A DNA stretch of 5,410 nt from Cytophagales bacterium (GTDB taxonomy: Bacteria > Bacteroidota > Bacteroidia > Cytophagales > Cyclobacteriaceae). A model generated the notes under the pieces. The model did no database searches, had not been told where the DNA came from, and worked only from the letters and a program-made list of their open reading frames with translations. The first letter of the stretch is position 1; every line of letters starts with the position of its first letter. Shown one piece after another: positions 1-5,410 of the stretch. Where the stretch lies: the NCBI GenBank assembly GCA_029262955.1, contig JAJCYL010000120.1, positions 1 through 5,410 on the forward strand. Direction: 5' to 3'. A program made the position numbers and the translations under genes.

Positions 1-870
1 AATCAACCAAAGGAGTAGGGTTGGCAAAATAATGTCATGGGCTGGTACGTGGTAAAAACTAAAGAAAAGAACCGCGGAAAATTCTCTTATGCCCAAATCA
101 CTAAGGAAATTAAACGCCGGAATGACAGTCTTCGAAAAGAATATCCATGTAATGCCCGCAAATAGAACAAATCCACTTAATCCCAAATCCATGAGTTTGA
201 ATAGTATAAACAGTTGAAAAGCAAAGACAGAATATCTCAATGTAGCTAATGAGATAAATAGCAAAAGGTTGCGGGGTTTTACCTCCTTCAACGAATTCAC
301 AATCCGAGCCAGGAAAGTATGGACAATGGTTTCTCTTAAGAAGAGCCAGACAGCTCCTGCCAAAAGAACCAGTGTTAATATCATTATTGATATACCTATA
401 GTAAATGATTGAAGTTGAATCGACCAGCCTAATTCTACCAGGTGAAATATCCCGTATATACCGAAGGATAGCGTAATTAAAAATTGAATGAGACCACCAA
501 GGTACCCAAGTGATATAGTCTCTATTTTTTTTGCAGTTTTAATGTATCCAAGTCGACCGATTTTATCTCCCAGTCCAATGGGCACTATCATAGAAAGTGA
601 CAAACCACTTAACACTCCTCTGAAACTATCCTGAAAAGTGATCTTGCTTATTGAGGTGGTAAGAACTTGCCACTTAAGTGCCTCCAGGCTCCAATTGAGT
701 AGGCTTAATAGCAGAAGTATTGGGAGAAAGAAGAGTATCTTTTCCGGAATAACATAATCACTAATCACAGAAACAGAAAGCTTCGAATACAAGTAATAGC
801 CAATAACGAGCAACGAAGCACCCTTAATTATTGGAACGATGCTCGATCTTGCTCTCCCTTTAGATATCAT
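1..870 (-). CDS. Flippase-like / LPG-synthase-TM family integral membrane protein (3' end outside window)
   Basis: This open frame runs from an ATG at 868-870 off the left edge: 290 codons with no stop, so the C-terminus is missing. An in-frame TGA lies five codons upstream, which fixes the N-terminus (only a TTG between could compete). The protein is highly hydrophobic, with membrane segments near residues 11-28, 45-63, 84-99, 118-146, 155-177, 202-226, 232-250 and 268-290. Family-type motifs are N59-W60 with K66-W67, then P97-x-G-L-G-D102 followed by R106, and D258-L-G-I-R-E263 near the end. These resemble the conserved 'P-x-G-x-G-E/D..R' and 'G-x-R-E' segments of the lysylphosphatidylglycerol synthase transmembrane domain (UPF0104 / PF03706). 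Family members lacking the soluble synthase domain are usually about 310-340 residues, so roughly 30-50 are probably missing. The family is often found beside glycosyltransferases and is thought to move or modify lipids in the inner membrane; the substrate here is unknown. It is divergent from ruvC. Confidence 0.8.
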   Translation of the reverse strand, partial: MISKGRARSSIVPIIKGASLLVIGYYLYSKLSVSVISDYVIPEKILFFLPILLLLSLLNWSLEALKWQVLTTSISKITFQDSFRGVLSGLSLSMIVPIGLGDKIGRLGYIKTAKKIETISLGYLGGLIQFLITLSFGIYGIFHLVELGWSIQLQSFTIGISIMILTLVLLAGAVWLFLRETIVHTFLARIVNSLKEVKPRNLLLFISLATLRYSVFAFQLFILFKLMDLGLSGFVLFAGITWIFFSKTVIPAFNFLSDLGIREFSAVLFFSFYHVPAHDIILPTLLLWLI

Positions 871-887
871 ATCGCTAAATTGCAATC
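871..887. promoter_or_regulatory. 17-bp head-to-head gap between flippase-like gene and ruvC
   Basis: Only 17 bp separate the two divergent start codons. That is too short to hold two Bacteroidota promoters (TTTG and TAnnTTTG boxes plus spacer). Each gene's promoter must therefore lie at least partly inside the other's coding sequence, unless a start codon is misplaced. I see no good match to the consensus on either strand and no purine-rich ribosome binding site before either ATG. Confidence 0.3.
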
Positions 888-1454
888 ATGCCTCATGTAA
901 AACAATTGCCCAAAGAAAAAATCATCCTTGGCATAGATCCTGGCACCAGTATAATGGGATACGGGCTGATTGTGGTTAAAGCTTCACAGTTGGGATTGAT
1001 CCAGTACGGTGTGATCCATTTGGCAAAGTATGCCAACCACGAAATCAAACTGGGGAAGATATTTGAAAGGATGCTTGGCTTGATCGATGAGTACCATCCT
1101 GATGAGGTAGCACTTGAGGCCCCTTTTTACGGTAAAAATATCCAATCGATGCTCAAACTTGGCAGGGCGCAAGGAGTGGCTATGGCTGCTGCACTCTACC
1201 GGGATATTCCCATTACAGAATACGCACCCAAAAAAGTAAAGCAATCGGTAACTGGTAATGGGAATGCCTCTAAAGAACAGGTTGCAGCTATGCTTCAGCA
1301 CCTCCTGAAATTTTCGGTAGCAACCAACGAATTGATGGATGCTACAGACGGTTTGGCTGTTGCGGTTTGTCATCATTTTCAAAATGGGAGATCAAGCTCT
1401 ACTGGCAAGAGTTGGAAAGCGTTTTTGAGTGAGAATCCGGGAAGGGTGAAATAA
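888..1454 (+). CDS. ruvC: Crossover junction endodeoxyribonuclease RuvC
   Basis: RuvC is the dimeric, Mg2+-dependent nuclease that resolves Holliday junctions by paired cuts, acting in the cytoplasm with the RuvAB branch-migration motor in recombinational repair. The 188-residue product shows the full RNase H-like fold signature. The first strand is G-I-D17-P-G-T, followed by M-G-Y-G. The second acidic residue is E77 in A-L-E-A-P-F, followed by N84 and the L-G-R-A-Q-G segment at 91-96. Next comes the A-P-K-K-V-K-x-x-V-T-G-N-G segment (113-125), and finally the paired acids D151 and D154 in M-D-A-T-D-G-L-A-V-A. These match D7, E66, D138 and D141 of the E. coli enzyme, so it should be active. 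Its length is normal for the family. The ATG at 888 leaves a short N-terminal tail of about 11 residues before the first strand. No ruvA or ruvB is adjacent, so it appears to be a single-gene unit here. Its stop codon overlaps the start of a long inverted repeat. Confidence 0.97.
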   Translation: MPHVKQLPKEKIILGIDPGTSIMGYGLIVVKASQLGLIQYGVIHLAKYANHEIKLGKIFERMLGLIDEYHPDEVALEAPFYGKNIQSMLKLGRAQGVAMAAALYRDIPITEYAPKKVKQSVTGNGNASKEQVAAMLQHLLKFSVATNELMDATDGLAVAVCHHFQNGRSSSTGKSWKAFLSENPGRVK

Positions 1455-1528
1455 TTATGAATTATGAGTTTTGGATTATGAATTCAGATTATGCTTAATT
1501 AATAATCCAAAATTCATAATTCATAATT
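1453..1528. repeat. AT-rich long inverted repeat (27-bp arms) just after ruvC
   Basis: The arms at 1453-1479 and 1502-1528 are complementary over 27 bp with a single non-Watson-Crick position (1468 with 1513, a G-U pair in a plus-strand transcript). They enclose a 22-nt loop at 1480-1501. Each arm is built from a tandem heptamer of the AATTATG type followed by TTTTGGATTAT. The loop holds the palindromes GAATTC (1480-1485) and TTAATTAA (1496-1503, its last two bases in the right arm). The left arm starts inside the ruvC stop codon. AT-rich repeats of this TTATGAATT type are, to my knowledge, common between genes in Bacteroidota genomes. The hairpin could end ruvC transcription, but it lacks a GC-rich stem base and a clean downstream T-run, so a terminator role is only possible. 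Confidence 0.85.
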
Positions 1529-1532
1529 CTCT

Positions 1533-1607
1533 TCATTCATACCTAATCAGCCTCGCCGGATTCTGATTACTGGCTTGCCAGCATTGCCAGCCAATTATTT
1601 GCGGTTT
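1533..1607 (-). pseudogene. C-terminal remnant of an FtsX/MacB-type ABC transporter permease
   Basis: A short minus-strand frame, open only from a TGA at 1608-1610 to a TGA stop at 1533-1535, encodes about 24 residues with no start codon. Its end reads G-W-Q-C-W-Q-A-S then N-P-A-R-L-I-R-Y-E. That closely resembles the extreme C-terminus of FtsX-like ABC permeases, which commonly finish with W-Q-A..A...N-P-x-x-x-L-R-Y/T-E and a stop. The rest of the protein (typically about 400-800 residues in this group) is absent. The frame differs from that of the creatininase remnant it overlaps by a few codons. I read it as the leftover tail of a lost permease gene, with the breakpoint near 1593-1607. The assignment rests on a short motif and could be chance, but an end motif at an actual stop codon makes chance less likely. 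Confidence 0.55.
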
Positions 1608-2026
1608 TCAACCTTTAGTTGATTAATCTGATCTACAGTTTCCTGCACCCTCAATTTAATAAGCCGCTTGCCGATAGCTTGAGAGGCTAACTTAGGATCA
1701 CCGTCGTATCCTGTGAGGAACATATTGTCAGAGGCTTCCACGTTTTTAAGCAGTTCTTGACGGACCAACGATGGGTCTGCTCCTAAAGAATATGACACGT
1801 CAAATATTCCTGCATGTCTTCCAAAGGCTTCCTCTGGAACACCTATGGCCATCAATGAATCCTGAACTATTGGTCTTCCGGGTGAGCTATAAAAGTTGGA
1901 GACAAAATGAACACGTATTTGGGACAGCTCCCACTCCTTATTCAATTGTTCTGACACTTCACTCATACCCTTTTGATTCCCTCCACTATCACCGATAAAA
2001 ACAATATCCGTGAAGCGGTTACACAA
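1595..2026 (-). pseudogene. Creatininase-family protein, C-terminal half only
   Basis: The frame encodes about 143 residues and begins almost directly after an in-frame TAA at 2030-2032; the only possible starts are non-ATG (TTG at 2024-2026). The sequence starts in mid-domain: D-I-V-F-I-G-D-S-G-G-N-Q (residues 7-18) corresponds to the 'NGHGGN'-type segment in the middle of creatininase-family amidohydrolases. It is followed by R70-H71-A-G-I-F-D76-V-S, equivalent to the 'HAG.xETS' segment, then D84-P-S-L-V-R. The end, with G-D110-P and I-G-K-R-L around 118-122, fits the family tail. Members are usually about 240-280 residues. The missing N-terminal half would carry the E/H/D metal ligands, so this piece cannot be a working hydrolase. 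Only 27 bp separate it from the intact radical SAM gene, so the missing half is not nearby in another frame. I infer a truncated gene left by rearrangement. A small expressed protein from the TTG is possible but unlikely. Confidence 0.8.
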
Positions 2027-2053
2027 AATTTATAGATCACAACTCATAAATCC
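2022..2053. repeat. Degenerate copy of the AT-rich TTATGAATT-type repeat
   Basis: On the plus strand the AAAATTTATAG stretch and the bases after it align without gaps to the right arm of the inverted repeat (AAAATTCATAA, starting at 1509), with about 16 of 22 positions identical. It fills the gap between the radical SAM stop codon and the creatininase remnant, so repeat-like sequence borders the remnants on both sides. The match is imperfect and the base composition is low-complexity, so confidence is limited. Confidence 0.4.
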
Positions 2054-3064
2054 TCAACCCCAAACCTTCGTGCCCTCCGAACAGTTTTTACAGATATCAA
2101 TTTCCGATCTTGATTTCAGAATAGCCTGCCGAAAATTCTGATAAGATTCTCCAAACCAAATCTCCCTGAATGTATTCTGCCCCAAATGTCCCATGGAATG
2201 TGTTGCATCTTTATCAAAACAGCATGGCACTATCTTCCCATCCCAGGTCATCACACAAGAATGCCACATTTTCCAACACTGGTCCAACAGTTTATTCTTA
2301 AGTGAAAAGGTACCATCCTCATTTTTTCGGTATCGCGAGTATTGCTGGTTATCTGGAATTAGCGGTGAGCCGTTTTCGAAATCATAGATTTGAGCAGTTT
2401 TGAATTTGACCTCGTCTACCCCAATGGTTTTTGCCAGGGCTCTAATCTCATCCAGTTGATGCTCGTTTGGCTTCACCACCAGGTATTGAAATACAAGATG
2501 GGGAGTATTTGATTTCAGTTTTTTCTTCCAATAGACCAGTCGCTCTGTTCCATCGATCACTTTTTCCAAAGACCCTCCTACTCTATATTGTTCGTAGGTG
2601 TCCTGCGAACTCCCATCAATTGATATGATCAACCGATCCAGTTTTGATTCCACCGTCTTCCGGGCACTTTCATCACTCAAAAAATGAGCATTTGTTGAGG
2701 TGGAAGTATAAATCCCTTTTTTAGACGCATATTCCACTAAGTCGAAAAATTGTTGATGCAAATACGGCTCACCTTGAAAATAGAGTAACAAATAGACCAA
2801 ATGTTCGTGTACCTGGTCGATCACCTGCTTAAATAAGGAGAAATCAAGCATTCCGGTAGGCCTGGTGAAATCCCTTAACCCACTGGGACATTCGGGGCAC
2901 CTGAGGTTACATGAGGTGGTTGGCTCTATTGACATGCTGAACGGCAGACCTTTAATTGCAACTTTCTTTGTTGCTTTCGAGTAATAGTAACTGGATAATA
3001 TTTGAAAGGCATTAATGGTCTTCCTAATATTCAGTTTTGTTACCAAATTCAAGCCGTCTGTCAT
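2054..3064 (-). CDS. Radical SAM protein with C-terminal SPASM-like domain, substrate unknown
   Basis: The frame encodes 336 residues from the ATG at 3062-3064. It is open 16 codons further to a TTG at 3110-3112, but those residues look non-coding and M-T-D-G-L-N-L-V resembles the usual start. The radical SAM motif is C52-N-L-R-C56-P-E-C59, which would bind the [4Fe-4S] cluster that cleaves S-adenosylmethionine. F-Q-G98-E-P100 is the 'GGEP' SAM-contacting motif, and S-I-D-G near 148-151 is a later barrel strand. The C-terminal region carries C263, C270, the pair C281-C282 after W-D-G-K-I-V-P, then C325-K-N-C328, a pattern typical of SPASM-like auxiliary cluster domains. Family members modify peptides, activate partner enzymes or alter small molecules; nothing here identifies a substrate. 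There is no precursor-peptide gene, transporter or partner enzyme beside it. Downstream on the same strand are only gene remnants. It is divergent from the S41 peptidase gene, 104 bp away. Confidence 0.88.
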   Translation of the reverse strand: MTDGLNLVTKLNIRKTINAFQILSSYYYSKATKKVAIKGLPFSMSIEPTTSCNLRCPECPSGLRDFTRPTGMLDFSLFKQVIDQVHEHLVYLLLYFQGEPYLHQQFFDLVEYASKKGIYTSTSTNAHFLSDESARKTVESKLDRLIISIDGSSQDTYEQYRVGGSLEKVIDGTERLVYWKKKLKSNTPHLVFQYLVVKPNEHQLDEIRALAKTIGVDEVKFKTAQIYDFENGSPLIPDNQQYSRYRKNEDGTFSLKNKLLDQCWKMWHSCVMTWDGKIVPCCFDKDATHSMGHLGQNTFREIWFGESYQNFRQAILKSRSEIDICKNCSEGTKVWG

Positions 3065-3168
3065 CCAGTTACGAGGGTTTGGACACAAATCACTGCTATT
3101 ACCCAATCCCAAACCAATTTTTCACGTATTTTTATTAACTCCTTATTCGAAATAATAAAAGCAACAAG
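3065..3168. promoter_or_regulatory. Divergent intergenic region between radical SAM gene and S41 peptidase gene
   Basis: This 104-bp gap should hold both promoters. For the plus strand, TATTTTTA at 3127-3134 matches the Bacteroidota -7 box (TAnnTTTG) at 7 of 8 positions and would give a leader of about 30 nt, but no TTTG box sits at the right distance upstream. For the minus strand, TTTG (3113-3110), a 17-nt spacer and GTGATTTG (3092-3085) make a half-match lacking the TA. A 7-bp inverted repeat, GGTTTGG at 3076-3082 and CCAAACC at 3109-3115, may be an operator or chance. All assignments are weak. Confidence 0.25.
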
Positions 3169-4791
3169 GTGAGCGAAACTAAAAACTCTAAAAATATCAT
3201 CAGATTACCATTTCTATTAGCCGCAGCAATAGCAGGTGGAATTTTGATTGGTGCGACTACAATCAATTCAGGTAGTAAAACTGGCTTGACCAATGGCGTA
3301 GACAAATTCAGAGAGATTATGAATTATGTCGAAAGAAACTACGTTGATGATGTCGATTCAGAAGAATTAATTGAAACGGCTATTACCAACATGCTCGAAA
3401 AGCTGGATCCACATACGGTCTACATTTCAGCAAAAGACATAGATATCTCCCGCTCTCAACTAGAAGGCAAATTTGATGGAATAGGTATCGAATTCAACAT
3501 TTTTAAGGATACCATCTATGTGGTGGCTCCATTAGGCGGAGGCCCTTCGGAAAAAATTGGACTAATGTCCGGAGACAAAATAATCACTGTGGATGGGGAG
3601 ACCGTGGCAGGAATTGGAATCAATAATCGTGGTGTATTTGATCGACTAAGAGGACCCAAAGGGACACCGGTTGATGTGGGCATTAAACGAAAAGGAGATG
3701 CTGAGCTCATCGAGTTTGAAATAATACGGGATAAGATCCCACAAGCATCAATCCCAGTTTCTTACATGATTGACCATGAGATTGGCTACATCAAAGTAAC
3801 CCGATTCTCAGCAACCACTTATGACGAATTCAAAGGTGCGCTCCGGAAATTAGGTGGAGAAGGCATGACGAAACTCATCCTCGATTTGACTGGCAACCCG
3901 GGTGGCTACATGGACCGGGCAGTAGATATGGCGGATGAATTCATCAGTGGTGACCAAATGATCGTTTACACTGAAGGTCGGGAATCAAGATACGACTCCG
4001 AGCATAGGGCTCAGAAAGTAGGCGAATTTGAAAATGCCGCCTTAATAGTACTGATCGATCAGGGCAGTGCCTCTGCATCTGAAATTGTAGCTGGTGCCAT
4101 TCAGGATAATGACCGTGGATTAATCGTAGGTCGCCGATCATTTGGAAAAGGATTGGTCCAAATGCCTATTAGCCTACGGGATGGTTCGGAACTTAGACTG
4201 ACGATTTCAAGGTATTACACACCAAGCGGACGGTCGATCCAAAAGCCATATACCGATGATCCTGAAAAATATGACGAAGACCTTTACACCAGATATGAGA
4301 GTGGAGAAGCATTTAATAAAGACAGTATCAAGGTTGATGAGGAATTGAGGTTCGAAACTTCCAAAGGAAGGACAGTGTATGGCGGTGGTGGAATAATGCC
4401 AGATATTTTCGTCCCACTTGATACGTTAGGCTCCTCACGGTTCCTCACCAGGCTGTTTACCAGCAATACCATCGGTGAGTACGTTTTAAAATATTACAAC
4501 AAGAACAAGAAAAAACTGGAAGCCACTGAATACAGTGACTACAAAAATGACTTTGTAGTCGATGAATCGATGCTAAAAGATCTGGTCAAAATAGCTAATA
4601 GTAATAAGGTCAAATACAATGAGGAGCATTTTCAATATTCCAAAGATCTGATAAAGCTCCATTTGAAAGCTCAAATCGCCAGAAGAGTTTGGGATAACGA
4701 CGGTTTTTATCCCATTTTCAACGAGACTAATGAGATTTTAAAGGAAGCGCTCAAACAATTTGACCAGGCAGAAAGACTGGCCAGAAATTAA
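3169..4791 (+). CDS. S41 family C-terminal processing peptidase with PDZ domain
   Basis: The product is a 540-residue carboxyl-terminal processing protease (CtpA/Prc type), which trims or degrades proteins from their C-termini on the periplasmic side. Residues 11-30 form one hydrophobic stretch serving as signal peptide or membrane anchor. An N-terminal helical region (44-90) contains L-D-P-H-T. The PDZ domain (about 97-178) binds substrate tails: G-I-G-I near 104-107, G-L-M-S-G-D-K-I near 131-138. The catalytic core has T-G-N-P-G-G at 241-246. The predicted nucleophile is S302 in G-S-A-S-A-S-E, with general base K327 in F-G-K-G (25 residues later) and Q331 four further on, matching the Ser-Lys-Gln triad of Bacillus CtpB. 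A charged C-terminal extension (about 430-540) resembles longer Bacteroidota members; its role is unknown. The start is GTG: upstream the frame runs only to a TAA at 3136-3138 with no ATG, and M-S-E-T-K-N-S-K followed by the signal looks right. The gene stands alone. Confidence 0.93.
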   Translation: MSETKNSKNIIRLPFLLAAAIAGGILIGATTINSGSKTGLTNGVDKFREIMNYVERNYVDDVDSEELIETAITNMLEKLDPHTVYISAKDIDISRSQLEGKFDGIGIEFNIFKDTIYVVAPLGGGPSEKIGLMSGDKIITVDGETVAGIGINNRGVFDRLRGPKGTPVDVGIKRKGDAELIEFEIIRDKIPQASIPVSYMIDHEIGYIKVTRFSATTYDEFKGALRKLGGEGMTKLILDLTGNPGGYMDRAVDMADEFISGDQMIVYTEGRESRYDSEHRAQKVGEFENAALIVLIDQGSASASEIVAGAIQDNDRGLIVGRRSFGKGLVQMPISLRDGSELRLTISRYYTPSGRSIQKPYTDDPEKYDEDLYTRYESGEAFNKDSIKVDEELRFETSKGRTVYGGGGIMPDIFVPLDTLGSSRFLTRLFTSNTIGEYVLKYYNKNKKKLEATEYSDYKNDFVVDESMLKDLVKIANSNKVKYNEEHFQYSKDLIKLHLKAQIARRVWDNDGFYPIFNETNEILKEALKQFDQAERLARN

Positions 4792-5410
4792 ACAGAGTTT
4801 TCCCTGTGAAGCAATTTTGCATTCAGGTATGAGATTACTGGTCTCTCAATCCATTTATAGGATACGAGACTTAAAGTGACCAGGATCGCGATAACCAAAT
4901 AGGCCGAAACTATTGGGTTAATTCCGGCATTAAAGGTCAGCATATAAACCGCACCAATGCCGAGGTTCTGGTGAATGAGATAAAGCCCATAACTCGATCT
5001 CCCAACTTTAACCGTAAACCAATGATCCATAAACTTTGGAAAGGGGATTTTAAATGTGAATAATGTGAACAGTGCAATGATAAAATTCAGGGCCAGGAAG
5101 CTGTACTTATCTCCTCCCGCATTTATCCGGAGTGATTCCAGGTAAAATACCAGGACCAGATAAAGCACCATCCTCGGGTTCCATTTCTCGTCATAAACTT
5201 TAAAAAACAAGATGCCCAGAGTGAAGTAATTGATCCAATCTACAGGCAAGAAATTACGAAGAGCCATATTAATTGACCATAGTGCCTTGGGCATGGGAAT
5301 GATGTGCATCCAGGCATTGAGAATCACCGTAAATATTATCCAGTTTCTGAGAAAGTTCCTTTTATCCAGGAAATACAAAACCCCAACCCAGATATAAAAT
5401 CGCACTTCAT
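4788..5410 (-). CDS. Acyltransferase-3 family membrane protein, C-terminal part (5' end outside window)
   Basis: The frame is open to the right edge, so no start is visible. The first complete codon (5406-5408) is Glu, giving E-V-R-F-Y at once, which matches the internal 'E-x-x-F-Y' motif of acyltransferase-3 proteins (PF01757). The GTG at 5403-5405 inside it is therefore not a start, and roughly 140-150 N-terminal residues are probably missing. About seven hydrophobic segments follow in the 206 visible residues. Late motifs are G136-R-S-S-Y-G-L-Y-L-I-H146-Q and W186-I-E-R-P190 in the last helix, both typical of the family's end. These inner-membrane enzymes transfer acetyl or other acyl groups to sugars of exopolysaccharide, O-antigen or peptidoglycan, or to other envelope molecules; the acceptor cannot be told here. 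The family's conserved N-terminal catalytic residues lie outside the window. The stop codon shares TTAA with the convergent peptidase gene. Confidence 0.85.
   Translation of the reverse strand, partial: EVRFYIWVGVLYFLDKRNFLRNWIIFTVILNAWMHIIPMPKALWSINMALRNFLPVDWINYFTLGILFFKVYDEKWNPRMVLYLVLVFYLESLRINAGGDKYSFLALNFIIALFTLFTFKIPFPKFMDHWFTVKVGRSSYGLYLIHQNLGIGAVYMLTFNAGINPIVSAYLVIAILVTLSLVSYKWIERPVISYLNAKLLHRENSV

Noticed and set aside
984..1382. A 132-codon open frame on the minus strand across ruvC
   Set aside because: It lies fully antisense to a clearly real ruvC, has no recognisable domain, and its composition (many Cys, His and Phe) is what the reverse of this coding sequence would give.
1771..1998. 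A 75-codon plus-strand frame within the creatininase remnant
   Set aside because: It is antisense to sequence whose minus-strand translation matches a known family; no protein features are visible.
1453..2053. A transposon or MITE carrying the remnants as cargo
   Set aside because: No transposase, no clean terminal inverted repeats at both ends and no target-site duplication could be seen; the right-hand copy is too degenerate.
3065..3112. Extending the radical SAM protein by 16 residues to a TTG start
   Set aside because: The added residues show no hydrophobic, helical or family-like character, while the ATG at 3064 gives a typical N-terminus and leaves room for promoters.
3316..3328. 13-bp exact copy of ATTATGAATTATG from the inverted-repeat arm, inside the peptidase gene
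   Set aside because: It encodes the I-M-N-Y-V segment expected in this part of S41 peptidases, so the match is explained by AT-rich codon usage, not by a repeat insertion.
3516..3710. Minus-strand open frame (64 codons) inside the S41 peptidase gene, plus similar ones at 3944-4141 and 4284-4472
   Set aside because: All are antisense to the strongly conserved PDZ and catalytic regions, with low-complexity Ser/Pro-rich or otherwise unrecognisable products.
4788..5405. Treating the acyltransferase as a complete 205-residue protein starting at GTG 5403-5405
   Set aside because: The codon before it is Glu and the frame stays open to the window edge; E-V-R-F-Y is a known internal motif of the family, so the gene is cut by the window edge.

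Overview
The window looks like chromosomal DNA from a member of the Bacteroidota, most likely a Cytophagales-type bacterium. The evidence is the close fit of the RuvC and S41 peptidase proteins to what I recall of that group, the moderately AT-rich sequence, the lack of clear Shine-Dalgarno sites, and the AT-rich TTATGAATT-type intergenic repeat. This is inference from protein character; no search was run.

Layout from left to right. (1) Positions 1-870, minus: the first 290 codons of a polytopic membrane protein of the lysylphosphatidylglycerol-synthase-TM / flippase-like family, running off the left edge. (2) 888-1454, plus: intact ruvC (Holliday-junction resolvase) with all four catalytic acids, starting only 17 bp from the divergent flippase-like gene. 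(3) 1453-1528: a 27-bp-arm AT-rich inverted repeat that overlaps the ruvC stop codon. (4) 1533-2026, minus: a small graveyard holding the last ~20 codons of an FtsX-type ABC permease fused to the C-terminal half of a creatininase-family protein. A degenerate copy of the AT-rich repeat lies on its far side (about 2022-2053). (5) 2054-3064, minus: an intact radical SAM protein with a C-terminal SPASM-like cluster-binding region. (6) 3169-4791, plus: an S41 C-terminal processing peptidase with a PDZ domain, a Ser-Lys-Gln active site and a GTG start. (7) 4788-5410, minus: the C-terminal part of an acyltransferase-3 membrane protein, running off the right edge; its stop codon overlaps the peptidase stop by 4 bp.

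The genes do not form an operon or pathway. Every intact neighbouring pair is on opposite strands, except that the radical SAM gene reads into the creatininase remnant. Two genes are housekeeping (ruvC, S41 peptidase), two are envelope membrane proteins cut by the window edges, and one is a radical SAM enzyme of unknown substrate. I found no CRISPR array, tRNA, rRNA, transposase gene or credible new defence system. The parts most worth a second look are the repeat-flanked gene remnants at 1453-2053 and the orphan radical SAM enzyme.
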